From: Endobacterium cereale
Lineage (GTDB): Bacteria; Pseudomonadota; Alphaproteobacteria; Rhizobiales; Rhizobiaceae
Length of the DNA: 64,000 bases
Reading direction: 5' to 3'
Assembly: GCF_009617585.1 (NCBI RefSeq)
Contig: NZ_WIXI01000050.1
Span: 1-64,000, forward strand
Below the pieces are notes generated by a model, which was not told where the DNA came from, did no database searches, and saw only the letters and a program-made list of their open reading frames with translations. Position numbers and translations under genes: made by a program. Shown here one piece after another: positions 1 through 8,470 of the stretch (the first letter of the stretch is position 1; every line of letters begins with the position of its first letter).

Positions 1-60
1 CCGCCGCCGCCGCCGCCGCCACCGCCGCCGCCACGGCCGCTGCCGCCACCGCCGCCGCCG
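1..60 (+). repeat. CCG trinucleotide tract encoding a polyproline linker
   Basis: Sixty bases consist almost only of CCG/CCA units, interrupted by CGG and CTG. In the autotransporter frame this reads as proline except for one Arg and one Leu. The unit is three bases, so length changes would alter linker length without shifting the frame. The tract may continue upstream of the window. Confidence 0.85.
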
Positions 61-1083
61 ATCCCCAACATCAGGCCGGAGGTGCCGGGGCGCATTATTG
101 CCCCGCTCGTTGCCCAGCGCATGGGCTTGATGACCATGGGGACTTTTCACCAGCGTCGCGGTGACAGGAGCCTTTTGGACGCCACGGGAGCCCCGATCTA
201 TTTCGGGCCCGGTATGCAGGGTGATACAGAGCAGGAAGGAGCTGCTACTTCCTCAGCGATCTGGAGCCGCGTCTTCGGTGCACGAAGTGATCTTGGAGCC
301 AATGCGACACTCAATATCGCCGGATATGCGATTGGTCCGCAGTTCGATGGAAATTACTGGGGACTTCAGATCGGCAGCGACATCGCCGAGATTGAGCACG
401 ACAATGGTCACGTGGATCGCTTCGGTGTGTTCTATACCCATGCGAACGCGTCAGGCGACACGAGCGGAAACATCCTGGGGCGGTCAAGCATTGCTGCCGG
501 CACGCTTGACCTCAACGAGGATAGTTTTGCGGTTTATTGGACGAACCTCTCTGCCAACGGTTGGTATTTGGACGTGGTGGCCAAATATGGCTGGCTGAAT
601 GGAGACAGCCAGTCAAATCGCGGCATCTCGTCTGACATTGACGGGACTACATTTGCCGTTTCGATGGAGACGGGCGTGCCGTTCAGCCTTTCCGACCGGT
701 GGACGATCGAACCTCAGGCGCAATTGATTTGGCAGAATGTCAGGCTTGATGATGCGCAGGACAGATTTGCGGATATCAGCAACGAGCCTTTCGACGCATT
801 CACCGGACGCCTCGGCGCGAGGCTGCAATATACGACCGAACAGGGTTACATCCATTTCGGCGGTAATCTCTGGCACGGCTTTTCGGCCGAGCAGACCGTC
901 AAGTTCAACGAGTTTCCGCTGACAACAGAAATAGGAGGAACGTGGCTGGAGGTGAATGCCGGGGGCGCTTACCAGCTTAGCGAAAACCTCTCGCTGTTTG
1001 GCGATGTCAGTTATTCCTTCGACGTCGACGGTGCAAAAAACAACATGATCGGCGGACAGATCGGGCTCAGGCTGAAATTTTAA
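1..1083 (+). CDS. Autotransporter, C-terminal part: proline linker and outer-membrane beta-barrel (5' truncated by window)
   Basis: The reading frame is open from base 1, so only the end of a larger gene is visible. The first 60 bases are almost pure CCG/CCA codons and encode about 20 residues, nearly all proline, the kind of linker that separates passenger from translocator in type V secretion proteins. It is followed by IRPEVPGR and then GTFHQRRGDRSLL, close to the YRPEVP and GT.HERRG signatures at the start of pertactin-type barrel domains. About 270 residues of alternating amphipathic strands follow, ending in RLKF with the terminal phenylalanine typical of barrels inserted by the BAM complex. 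The passenger, which would give the function (adhesion, protease or other), lies outside the window. The next gene starts 46 bases later and looks unrelated. Confidence 0.85.
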   Translation, partial: PPPPPPPPPPPRPLPPPPPPIPNIRPEVPGRIIAPLVAQRMGLMTMGTFHQRRGDRSLLDATGAPIYFGPGMQGDTEQEGAATSSAIWSRVFGARSDLGANATLNIAGYAIGPQFDGNYWGLQIGSDIAEIEHDNGHVDRFGVFYTHANASGDTSGNILGRSSIAAGTLDLNEDSFAVYWTNLSANGWYLDVVAKYGWLNGDSQSNRGISSDIDGTTFAVSMETGVPFSLSDRWTIEPQAQLIWQNVRLDDAQDRFADISNEPFDAFTGRLGARLQYTTEQGYIHFGGNLWHGFSAEQTVKFNEFPLTTEIGGTWLEVNAGGAYQLSENLSLFGDVSYSFDVDGAKNNMIGGQIGLRLKF

Positions 1084-1129
1084 AACTCGCTCCGAGCCAC
1101 ATGTTCTTCACGCGCGTGAGGGAGAAGCC

Positions 1130-1864
1130 ATGACAACGCTGAAAGCCTTCGTGCTCGACGGCCACGATGTCCGCATCCGTCCGGCGCCCGTCGAACGGGA
1201 GTGGATGGACGAAACCGGGCAGCGTTTTGCCTATCGCTGCCTGCCGCTCAACATCGCCAATGCGCATGGCTGGGAGTTGCTGAACCCGGTCGCCTTTTCG
1301 GTGACGTGGAACGGCCAGCAGGGGAAAAATGCGATACAGATCAGAACCAGCAAGGGGCATATCTCCCCCGCGGTCAGTCATTTCGGCCACGGCATTCTTA
1401 CATTTCATGTGCCATGTCTTTTTCAGACTGAACCCGGAGTGGACCTTTTCATATCGGGACCGATAAATCGCCCGAAAGACGGGATTGCAGCCCTGACAGG
1501 TGTCATAGAAACGGACTGGTCTCCGTACACGTTTACCATGAACTGGAAGATGACCCGACCGTTCCAGCGTGTGTTTTTCGAGATGGACGAGCCGTTCTGC
1601 CATCTGTTTCCTGTCGTTCGGAGCGCGCTCAGTCTGGTGGAACCGGAAATCGCCAACCTGTCGGAGAACGCTGAGCTTCAGCGCGAGCATTTCGAATGGA
1701 TCGCCGAGAGAAACGCGTTCAATTCGCAACTGCTCGATCCCAATTCCACTGCTGCCAGCGAGAAATGGCAGAAAAGCTATTTTCGCGGCGTCAATCCGTC
1801 CGGATCCCTAGGCTCCGTGGATCATGTCAGCCGGCTGCGTTTAAAGCCGTTTGCCGAAAAGTAG
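1130..1864 (+). CDS. DUF6065 family protein
   Basis: A 244-residue soluble protein without signal peptide or membrane segment. The segment RFAYRCLPLNIANAHGWE near residues 28-45 and a later WNGQQG are the pattern I associate with DUF6065, a family of unknown function. Many aromatic residues (for example MTRPFQRVFFEMDEPFCHLFP around 145-165) suggest a compact beta-rich fold. The start ATG follows GAGGGAGAAGCC, a good ribosome-binding site. It lies alone between the autotransporter and the MoxR operon, on the same strand as both, and a copy of the shared operator element lies downstream of it rather than upstream. No reaction can be assigned. The family call is from memory of sequence character and was not searched. 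Confidence 0.6.
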   Translation: MTTLKAFVLDGHDVRIRPAPVEREWMDETGQRFAYRCLPLNIANAHGWELLNPVAFSVTWNGQQGKNAIQIRTSKGHISPAVSHFGHGILTFHVPCLFQTEPGVDLFISGPINRPKDGIAALTGVIETDWSPYTFTMNWKMTRPFQRVFFEMDEPFCHLFPVVRSALSLVEPEIANLSENAELQREHFEWIAERNAFNSQLLDPNSTAASEKWQKSYFRGVNPSGSLGSVDHVSRLRLKPFAEK

Positions 1865-1950
1865 GGTGGGTGCGGGAGGCGGATAAAAAAGCCGTGTCCT
1901 GCCGCCTATCAGAGCACTGCGGGGCCTCTATCGGGTTTCCTTAACACGAA

Positions 1951-1979
1951 ACCCTGTTGCGATTTACCGTTGCGTACTT
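1951..1979 (+). promoter_or_regulatory. Shared operator-like element, copy 1 (upstream of moxR operon)
   Basis: The 3' part reads GATTTACCGTTGCGTACTT (1961-1979). It matches the other five copies in the CGTACTT end and the preceding TTTACCGT half. The upstream half (1951-1962) is poorly conserved. It ends 137 bases before the MoxR start codon, further away than in most other copies. It carries the GTTGCGTACTT variant, shared only with the copy at 8403-8431. Confidence 0.6.
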
Positions 1980-2116
1980 CTCAAAACCAACCGCGTGGAG
2001 CGACCATGTCGTCGGATCGTGCGTCCGACAGATGATGTCGACGGTCCTGAGCAGCAGGGAGGGCACCGGAGAGCGGTGCCGTTACCGGTTCAAACCCACC
2101 GCGGGAAAGTGAAACC

Positions 2117-3094
2117 ATGACGGCACATCACGACATCGTGGCACTTGGTCAACGCATCGGTCAGTCGATCATCGGGCAGGATGCCATGGTCGAGCGTCTT
2201 CTTCTTGGCTTGCTGGCCAACGGACATCTTCTCGTCGAAGGGTTGCCCGGATTGGCCAAGACGCGGGCGATCAAAAGCCTTGCCAAAAATCTCCAATCGG
2301 AGCTTTCGCGCGTACAATTCACGCCGGATCTTCTGCCTGCCGACATTACCGGCTCGGACATCTATTTTTCCGAAGGCGGCAAAGGAGAGTTCAAGTTCCA
2401 ACAGGGACCGATCTTCGCCAACCTCATTCTTGCCGACGAGATCAACCGTGCTCCCGCCAAGGTGCAATCTGCTCTTCTTGAGGCGATGGAGGAGCGGCAG
2501 GTCACTGTCGGAGGCACCAGCTATCCACTGCCCGATCTCTTCATGGTCATGGCAACACAGAACCCGATCGAACAGGAAGGCACATATCCTCTTCCTGAAG
2601 CGCAACTCGACCGGTTCCTGATGCATGTGGAAGTCGGTTATCCCGACGAGAAATCCGAGGCGGCGATTATGCGGCTCAATCGCCAGGAGGAGAATTCCAG
2701 CCACAACCAAAGCCAGACCACCAAGCCTACGCGGCTCGATCCGCAGGCGATATTCGATGCACGAACGCAGATCGGTGCCGTCACCATGGCGGAGCCGGTC
2801 GAGAATTATATCGTCGCGCTGGTCTTCGCGACCCGCTATCCGGCCCGTTTCGACAAGGATCTCGCCACGTTGTTGCAAGTCGGCGCCAGCCCACGCGGCG
2901 CCATCAGCCTGGATAAGGTCTCTCGCTCATACGCCTGGTTGAAAGGGCGGGACTATGTCACGCCCGACGATGTGAAGGCTGTCGTCCACGATATCTTCCG
3001 CCATCGGCTGATCCTGTCCTATGAGGCGCATGCGTCGAATACAGCGGCCGATCAGGTGATCGACCGCATCATCGAACTGGTGGCGGTCTCATGA
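2117..3094 (+). CDS. moxR: MoxR-family AAA+ ATPase
   Basis: A 325-residue cytoplasmic AAA+ ATPase. Walker A is EGLPGLAKT (41-49), Walker B is LILADE (103-108), followed by INRAPAKVQSALLEAMEERQVT, the MoxR signature. The sensor motif MATQNP lies near 146-151 and a C-terminal lid domain follows. MoxR proteins act as chaperone-like ATPases that partner with VWA-domain proteins to mature or insert metal-enzyme, envelope or complex subunits. Here the gene heads a tightly overlapping operon with DUF58, DUF4381, two VWA proteins and a BatD-like protein, which is the usual MoxR/Bat arrangement. The next gene overlaps by ATGA. The shared operator-like element lies upstream at 1951-1979. The client protein cannot be read from the sequence. 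The sulfatase system and envelope proteins with the same element are candidates by inference only. Confidence 0.93.
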   Translation: MTAHHDIVALGQRIGQSIIGQDAMVERLLLGLLANGHLLVEGLPGLAKTRAIKSLAKNLQSELSRVQFTPDLLPADITGSDIYFSEGGKGEFKFQQGPIFANLILADEINRAPAKVQSALLEAMEERQVTVGGTSYPLPDLFMVMATQNPIEQEGTYPLPEAQLDRFLMHVEVGYPDEKSEAAIMRLNRQEENSSHNQSQTTKPTRLDPQAIFDARTQIGAVTMAEPVENYIVALVFATRYPARFDKDLATLLQVGASPRGAISLDKVSRSYAWLKGRDYVTPDDVKAVVHDIFRHRLILSYEAHASNTAADQVIDRIIELVAVS

Positions 3095-4044
3095 AAACGG
3101 GCGTCGCAGATAAAAGAGGCGCCTATATCACGACGGAACAACTCGTCGCGCTTGAAGCCAATGCGCGCGAACTCCGTTTCATCCAGAAGGCGAAAAGCCA
3201 CCAGCAGCTTGCCGGACGCATGCAATCCTCGATAAGGGGCCGCGGCCTTATCTTCGAGGAACTGCGCGACTACCTTGCGGGTGACGATGTAAGATCCATC
3301 GATTGGCGGGTGACGGCACGCACCAACAAGCCGACCATACGCGTTTATGGAGAGGAGAAGGAGCGCCCTGCCATTCTTCTCATAGACCAACGCATCAACA
3401 TGTTTTTCGGCAGTCGGAAATCGCTGAAGTCAGTCACAGCGGCGGAGGCTGCCATGCTCTGTGCCTGGCGTATCCTCGGTTCGGGCGACAGGGTCGGAGG
3501 TTTGATCTTCAGCGATACCGGCACAAGCGAACTGCGACCGCATCGAAGCCGTAATGCCGTGATCGCGCTTGCGGATCGCATTGCAGAAAAGAACGCCGAG
3601 CTATCTGCCGGTTACATCGGTGCGCCGGCCCACAAGGCGCTCGATGACGCACTGCATATCGCGGCAAACATCGCCCACCATGACCACCTTATCCTTGTCA
3701 TCAGTGATTTTGACGGGCACGGCAGAGAAACACGCGACCTGTTGCTGCGATTGTCCGTCAGTAATGATGTGATCTGCCTTCTCATATATGATCCTTTCCT
3801 GCTGGAGTTGCCGAAATCCGGGGAAATCGTCTTCAGCGACGGCAGGCTGCAGGCGGCGCTGGCATTCGGACGCAGTACGGCGCGTGATGCGGTCGACAGA
3901 TTTGCGCAGGATCGGGGGGACGCGTTGCGCGCATGGCAGCGGGAACTCGGCCTGCCGATGCTGCCGGTTTCTGCCGCCGAGGACACCGCTCCCCAGCTGC
4001 GTCGATTGCTGGAGCAGTCAGCCTTCCGACAACGGAGGCGCTGA
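3091..4044 (+). CDS. DUF58 domain protein of the MoxR/Bat operon
   Basis: A 317-residue protein whose start overlaps the MoxR stop (ATGA). The DUF58 signature is clear: DYLAGDDVRSIDWRVTART at about 60-78, then IRVYGEEKERP at 83-93. After it comes a degenerate VWA-like Rossmann region (ILLIDQRINMFFG, near 95-107). DUF58 proteins are constant partners of MoxR ATPases and are thought to act with them on VWA substrates. No transmembrane segment is evident, whereas some family members have two at the N-terminus. The stop overlaps the next start (TGATG), indicating translational coupling. Confidence 0.9.
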   Translation: MKTGVADKRGAYITTEQLVALEANARELRFIQKAKSHQQLAGRMQSSIRGRGLIFEELRDYLAGDDVRSIDWRVTARTNKPTIRVYGEEKERPAILLIDQRINMFFGSRKSLKSVTAAEAAMLCAWRILGSGDRVGGLIFSDTGTSELRPHRSRNAVIALADRIAEKNAELSAGYIGAPAHKALDDALHIAANIAHHDHLILVISDFDGHGRETRDLLLRLSVSNDVICLLIYDPFLLELPKSGEIVFSDGRLQAALAFGRSTARDAVDRFAQDRGDALRAWQRELGLPMLPVSAAEDTAPQLRRLLEQSAFRQRRR

Positions 4045-4559
4045 TGGAAACGGGACCGAAACTCGATCCGATGATTGAGATGGCGCTGCGCTCGCTGCAC
4101 GATATCGTCATGCCTCAGCCCGTCTCCTGGATGCCGCAGACCTGGGGTTGGTGGGGCCTGGCCGCGATGGTCGTTCTCCTCCTCCTGTTTTTGTCGATAC
4201 GCGCCATCAACCGCTACCGTGCAAATGCCTACCGCCGCGACGCGCTTCAGCGGCTGACGGAGCTTGAAGACGGCATGGCGGTTGCCGTCAGCCGTGGCGA
4301 TGTGCTTCGGGAACTCGCTGCGTTGCTCAAACGGACAGCGCTGGTCGCCTGGCCGAGGGCACAGGTGGCGGGTATCACCGGTTCCGAATGGGCACAATTT
4401 CTCAATCAGTCCGGCGGAACCGGCCAGAACCTCGCCTTGTCGCTTGCCGATCTCGAATATCGAGGGGATGCCGCGCTCGTCTCCCTGTCAGGCGCTGAGA
4501 TGGAGCGTGTGTTGCAGGCGGCGCGCCAATGGATCGAGAGCCACCATGTATCAACTTGA
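4044..4559 (+). CDS. DUF4381 single-pass membrane protein of the Bat operon
   Basis: A 171-residue protein. The start at 4044 (METGPKLDPMIEM) is chosen because it overlaps the DUF58 stop as TGATG. Longer upstream starts would overlap the previous gene by over 100 bases. The stretch PQPVSWMPQTWGWWG at about 24-38 is characteristic of DUF4381 proteins in Bat operons. It leads into one transmembrane helix (about 38-54) and a basic cytoplasmic region RYRANAYRRDALQRL. The C-terminal half is helical, with LRELAALLKRTALVAWPR and an EWAQFL motif. It probably anchors or bridges the MoxR and VWA components at the inner membrane. The next start lies inside its 3' end (14-base overlap). Confidence 0.85.
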   Translation: METGPKLDPMIEMALRSLHDIVMPQPVSWMPQTWGWWGLAAMVVLLLLFLSIRAINRYRANAYRRDALQRLTELEDGMAVAVSRGDVLRELAALLKRTALVAWPRAQVAGITGSEWAQFLNQSGGTGQNLALSLADLEYRGDAALVSLSGAEMERVLQAARQWIESHHVST

Positions 4560-5538
4560 GTTTCCCTGGCTTCTCCTTGCCCTGCCGCTGCCGCTTCTCG
4601 TCTGGTTTCTTCTGCCGGCCAAGCGCGAGACCTCGGCATCCATCCGTATTCCATTTTTCGAGCAGATCGCCGAAGCCGCGGGTATCACGCCCGGCGAAGG
4701 ATCGGTCATCGCACATCGCTCGTGGCTGCAATCACTCGTGCTGGCACTTTCCTGGTGTCTGATCGTCACGGCGCTCGCGCGTCCGCAATATGTCGAGCCG
4801 CCGATCGAGAAGAAGGAGCCGCAAAGGGATATCCTGCTCGCGCTCGACCTCTCTCAGTCGATGGAAACTAAAGACTTCCGCGCACCGGACGGAGCGATCG
4901 GATCGCGGATCGATGCCGTAAGACAGGTTGTCGCTGACTTCATCCACAGGCGCAGCGAGGACCGGTTGGGCCTTATCGCCTTCGGCGATGCCCCTTACCC
5001 GCTCGCCCCCTTCACCATGGATCACCCGCTGGTGCGCACGATGACCGAAGGCCTGTTGCCGGGGATCGCGGGTCCGCGCACAGCGATGGGGGATTCGCTC
5101 GGTCTGGCAATCCGCATGTTCGACCAGACAAACACACCGGACAAGGTGCTGATCCTCCTCACGGATGGCAATGATACGGCAAGCAAGATGCCCCCACTGA
5201 AGGCGGCCGACGTCGCGAAAGCCAAAAAGATCAAGATCCACGCGATCGGCATCGGCGACCCGGCGGCGACGGGTGAGGATAAACTCGATACCGCTACTCT
5301 CGAAAAGATCGCAGTGACCACCGGCGGGCGATACTTTTTCGGCGGCGACCAGCAGCAGCTTCAATCCATCTATGACACGCTCGATCGCATCACACCCGTG
5401 GAGCAGAAGCTCCTGACCTGGCGGCCGCGCATAGAGCTCTTTCACTGGCCCCTGGGTGTCGCTTTGCTGCTGCTGGCAATCTATTACCTGACCGCCGGCT
5501 GTGCGGGCCTTTTCGGGCGCAAGGTGTCGGCGCGATGA
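4546..5538 (+). CDS. BatA-like VWA domain membrane protein
   Basis: A 330-residue inner-membrane protein. Transmembrane helices lie at about 7-24 and 60-78, followed by a VWA domain with an intact MIDAS, DILLALDLSQSM (D101, S103, S105) and TDGNDT further on, and a C-terminal helix near 300-320. This is the BatA arrangement, with the metal-binding VWA domain on the periplasmic side. The start at 4546 (MYQLEFPWLL) gives the standard short N-terminus before the first helix; an upstream extension would overlap most of the previous gene. The stop overlaps the next start (ATGA). MIDAS domains bind protein partners through a divalent metal, so this is a likely adaptor or substrate for the MoxR ATPase. 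Confidence 0.9.
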   Translation: MYQLEFPWLLLALPLPLLVWFLLPAKRETSASIRIPFFEQIAEAAGITPGEGSVIAHRSWLQSLVLALSWCLIVTALARPQYVEPPIEKKEPQRDILLALDLSQSMETKDFRAPDGAIGSRIDAVRQVVADFIHRRSEDRLGLIAFGDAPYPLAPFTMDHPLVRTMTEGLLPGIAGPRTAMGDSLGLAIRMFDQTNTPDKVLILLTDGNDTASKMPPLKAADVAKAKKIKIHAIGIGDPAATGEDKLDTATLEKIAVTTGGRYFFGGDQQQLQSIYDTLDRITPVEQKLLTWRPRIELFHWPLGVALLLLAIYYLTAGCAGLFGRKVSAR

Positions 5539-7085
5539 CAGACTTTCACTTTCTTCGCCCCTGGTGGTTGCTGGCGCTTCTCGTTCCGCCGATGGTTCTA
5601 TGGCTGGCTTCACGTGCAGGCGATTACAGGGAGCGCTGGCGGGGCATGATCGCGCCGCATCTGCTTGATCATCTGGTTATCGCGCCGGACCGGCACCGTC
5701 ATATGCGGCCGGCTTGGATTGTCGCTGTAGCAATGATCCTGGCGGGTCTGGCCGGAGCCGGCCCCAGCTGGCAGCGCGAGCCGCCCCCCTTCGTCTCGGA
5801 CGTTGCATCCCTGGTGATCGCGGTGGATCTTTCGCCGACCATGGATGCGATCGACATCGGCCCGAGCCGGCTGGAACGGGTCAAGCTGAAGATCGACGAC
5901 ATATTGGCCGGACGGCAGGGCGCGCGGACAGCGGTCGTCGCCTATGCCGGCACAGCGCATCTCGTCGTTCCGCTGACGGAGGATGATGCGCTGATCAAGA
6001 TATACAGTGACGCGCTGGCCACCCGCATCATGCCGAAACCCGGCAAGGATACGTCCGCAGCGCTCAGCCTCGCAGATCAGTTGCTTCAGGCGGACGGCAG
6101 CGCTGGCACCATCCTGCTGATGACCGACGGGATCGAGAACAACGCGGTGGAGACGGTTTTCGACACGAAAAGCGGTGTCGTCGTACTCGGTATCGGCACC
6201 GCGGAGGGCGGTCCGGTTCGGCAGGACGACGGCAATTTCCTGACCGATGCGGGTGGTTCGAGGGTTTTTGCCAGGCTCGATCTCGATGGGCTGAAAACCT
6301 TTGCCGGCAATAATGGCTTTCCTGTTGCCACGCTGACCGCTGACGACAAGGATGTCCGGTGGATCATCCGGCATGTCACTACCGATTTCAGCCGGCAGAC
6401 GGCCAAGGAGGGCGACCGCTGGCGCGATGCCGGGTGGTGGCTGCTTTTTCCCTGCGCCCTGCTGTTGGGGCTCTCATTTCGGCGCGGCTTTGTGGTGAAG
6501 GTCGCCATCTGGTGCCTGTGTTGCCTTGTGGCCCTACCGAAGCCGGGCGATGCTGCGGAAATGGCCGACATGTGGCTGACGCCGGACCAGCAGGGCCGAC
6601 GTGCCTTCGAACGTGGAGATTTCCCGAGCGCCGCCGCGCATTTTCGAGATCCGCTGTGGAAAGGCGTCGCGCTTTATCGTGCAGGCAGTTTTCAGGATGC
6701 CATCGATAGCTTCGCCTCGGTGGATACGGCTGAAAGCTGGTTCAATCAGGCGAACAGCCTGTTTCATCTCGGCAAGCTGGACGAAGCTGTGACTGCCTAC
6801 CAGAAGGCTATCGAAAAGCGTCCGAGCTGGCCTGAAGCCGTGGCCGACCTGAGCGTTGCCGAACATCTGCTGCAACAGCAAAAGGACGAGCAAAGCGAGC
6901 AGCAGCAGGACCCCAACCAGAAGCCGGACAGCGTGGAGTTCGACGACAAGGGCAAACAGGGGAAGGCCGGAACGGTGGACGTTGCCGAACAGACATCCGA
7001 AATGTGGATGAAGAACATAGCGGTAAGCCCGACCGACCTGTTGACGCGGAAATTCGCCATCGAACTGCGGGAGGGATCGCCGTGA
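5535..7085 (+). CDS. BatB/BatC-like protein: VWA domain fused to TPR
   Basis: A 516-residue protein that joins a BatB-type and a BatC-type module. The order is two N-terminal helices (about 8-24 and 60-76), a VWA domain with MIDAS AVDLSPTMD (D98, S100, T102) and TDGIEN, membrane segments at about 305-340, then a TPR region (WFNQANSLFHLGKLDEAVTA near 400) and a Gln/Lys-rich tail (HLLQQQKDEQSEQQQ). In other bacteria BatB and BatC are separate; the fused form is common in proteobacteria. The start overlaps the BatA stop and the stop overlaps the BatD start (GTGA). The TPR part probably recruits a partner in the complex, and the charged tail is likely disordered. Confidence 0.88.
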   Translation: MTDFHFLRPWWLLALLVPPMVLWLASRAGDYRERWRGMIAPHLLDHLVIAPDRHRHMRPAWIVAVAMILAGLAGAGPSWQREPPPFVSDVASLVIAVDLSPTMDAIDIGPSRLERVKLKIDDILAGRQGARTAVVAYAGTAHLVVPLTEDDALIKIYSDALATRIMPKPGKDTSAALSLADQLLQADGSAGTILLMTDGIENNAVETVFDTKSGVVVLGIGTAEGGPVRQDDGNFLTDAGGSRVFARLDLDGLKTFAGNNGFPVATLTADDKDVRWIIRHVTTDFSRQTAKEGDRWRDAGWWLLFPCALLLGLSFRRGFVVKVAIWCLCCLVALPKPGDAAEMADMWLTPDQQGRRAFERGDFPSAAAHFRDPLWKGVALYRAGSFQDAIDSFASVDTAESWFNQANSLFHLGKLDEAVTAYQKAIEKRPSWPEAVADLSVAEHLLQQQKDEQSEQQQDPNQKPDSVEFDDKGKQGKAGTVDVAEQTSEMWMKNIAVSPTDLLTRKFAIELREGSP

Positions 7086-8356
7086 GGATCGTCTGGTTGA
7101 CGCTTTTGCTGTTGTTTCCCCTGAAGGCATTCTCTGCCGAACCCTATGCGCGGGCTGTGCTGGAGGACGGGGGAAAGATCGTGCCCGGCCAGCAGATCCA
7201 TGTGACGGTTGATGTCTTTGCGCCGAATTTCTTTACATCTCCGCCGCAATTTCCTTTGTTCGAATTGCCGAACGCGCTCGTAACACTCCCCGAGGAGCGC
7301 AGCGTGAATTTGAACGAAACGGCAGCTGGCATCCAGTATTCCGGCATCCGCCGCCGTTACGCCATCGTGCCGCAAATCGCCGGCGATTATCATGTGCCGG
7401 TCATCGCGATCGAGCTCGGTTATTCAGTCGATGGCGAGACCGTTCGGGGTGTTGCCAAAACTGCAGCCCTGTCCTTCACGGTCGAGGGTGGACCGGCAGG
7501 GGGGACGACTTTCGCGGCGCGCAACGTGACGGTCGATCAGGCGTTTGACAGGCCCCCCGCCTCGCTGAAAGTCGGGGACGCGGTGGTCCGCACGATAACG
7601 ATCACCGCCGAAAACACTCAAGCCGTCATCATAGCGCCCAGCAAGCCGGGAGCCGCCACCGGATTGAAACAATATGCCAAGGCGGCGAAGACGCAGGACG
7701 GTATCGAAATTGATCGCCGTGTCGTCAGCAGGCGAACCGAGGCACTGGTCTATACGGCCACAACGGAAGGGTCGTACTCCATTCCGGCTATCGACTATCC
7801 CTGGTTCGATCTCGAACGGCACGAGACAGTTGTCGCGCATCTGCCGGCCACCGATGTTACCGTCATGGCGGAAACTGCAGTAGCTGGCATAGCACCCGAC
7901 GCGGAGCCGGAGCGCGCAAGGCTTCCATTCGAACAACGACGGCGGGTCATGCTGTGGATCGGGCTGTTCCTTGCCGCCGTTGCTGCGGCATGGGCCCTGT
8001 GGCGTTTTGCCAAGGCATCGACGCGATGGTTTGTCGCCATCTGGAAAGACATTGCCGCCTCGCGTCCCAACCGGATTCGCCTGTTGCGGCGAGCCATCCT
8101 GCACGAAAGTCCCGCCGAGGTTTATAAAAAACTCCAGGCGTGGAGCCATGAAGAAGGTTTTCGCACACTGGAAATGTGGGCGCAAAGCAAGGATCTGGAT
8201 CTTGCCCGGCATCTACGGGGACTGGAGGCGCTTCTCTATTCCGGCCACGGTGGCGATTTCGACAGGAAGAGGCTGGCACGTCTGGCCACCGGCGAAGGTG
8301 CAACATCGACACAACTGGCGCACAGCGTTCTGCCCCCGCTCAATCCGGCGTCCTGA
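7082..8356 (+). CDS. BatD-like protein (oxygen-tolerance family), secreted with C-terminal membrane anchor
   Basis: About 424 residues from the GTG at 7082, which overlaps the previous stop. This start places the signal peptide RIVWLTLLLLFPLKAFSAEP exactly at the N-terminus. The exported part is beta-rich, with repeated Ig-like stretches typical of BatD (VVRTITITAENTQAV near 170). A single membrane helix follows (VMLWIGLFLAAVAAAWALW, near 285), and then a basic cytoplasmic helical tail. It is the last gene of the MoxR/Bat operon. BatD proteins are thought to work with the VWA proteins in the periplasm; the biochemical role is not established. Confidence 0.85.
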   Translation: MRIVWLTLLLLFPLKAFSAEPYARAVLEDGGKIVPGQQIHVTVDVFAPNFFTSPPQFPLFELPNALVTLPEERSVNLNETAAGIQYSGIRRRYAIVPQIAGDYHVPVIAIELGYSVDGETVRGVAKTAALSFTVEGGPAGGTTFAARNVTVDQAFDRPPASLKVGDAVVRTITITAENTQAVIIAPSKPGAATGLKQYAKAAKTQDGIEIDRRVVSRRTEALVYTATTEGSYSIPAIDYPWFDLERHETVVAHLPATDVTVMAETAVAGIAPDAEPERARLPFEQRRRVMLWIGLFLAAVAAAWALWRFAKASTRWFVAIWKDIAASRPNRIRLLRRAILHESPAEVYKKLQAWSHEEGFRTLEMWAQSKDLDLARHLRGLEALLYSGHGGDFDRKRLARLATGEGATSTQLAHSVLPPLNPAS

Positions 8357-8402
8357 AACGAGCGTGCGCTGCTGTGCAGGACTTTACGCAAGCGAGGCGT
8401 AA

Positions 8403-8431
8403 ACCGCCGCACCATTAACCGTTGCGTACTT
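8403..8431 (+). promoter_or_regulatory. Shared operator-like element, copy 2 (upstream of the FGE gene)
   Basis: The 3' part reads ATTAACCGTTGCGTACTT (8414-8431), with a weaker upstream TAAACCG at 8400-8406. It matches the other copies through the CGTACTT end, and the copy at 1951-1979 especially through GTTGCGTACTT. It ends 39 bases before the FGE start codon, so it probably overlaps or adjoins the core promoter. Confidence 0.65.
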
Positions 8432-8470
8432 TTTCGGCGCTCCTTTGTCCGCGACTATGGGCGGGAAAAA

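Noticed and set aside
1..60. CCG repeats as a CRISPR or satellite array
   Set aside because: Units are three bases with no spacers and are in frame with the autotransporter linker.
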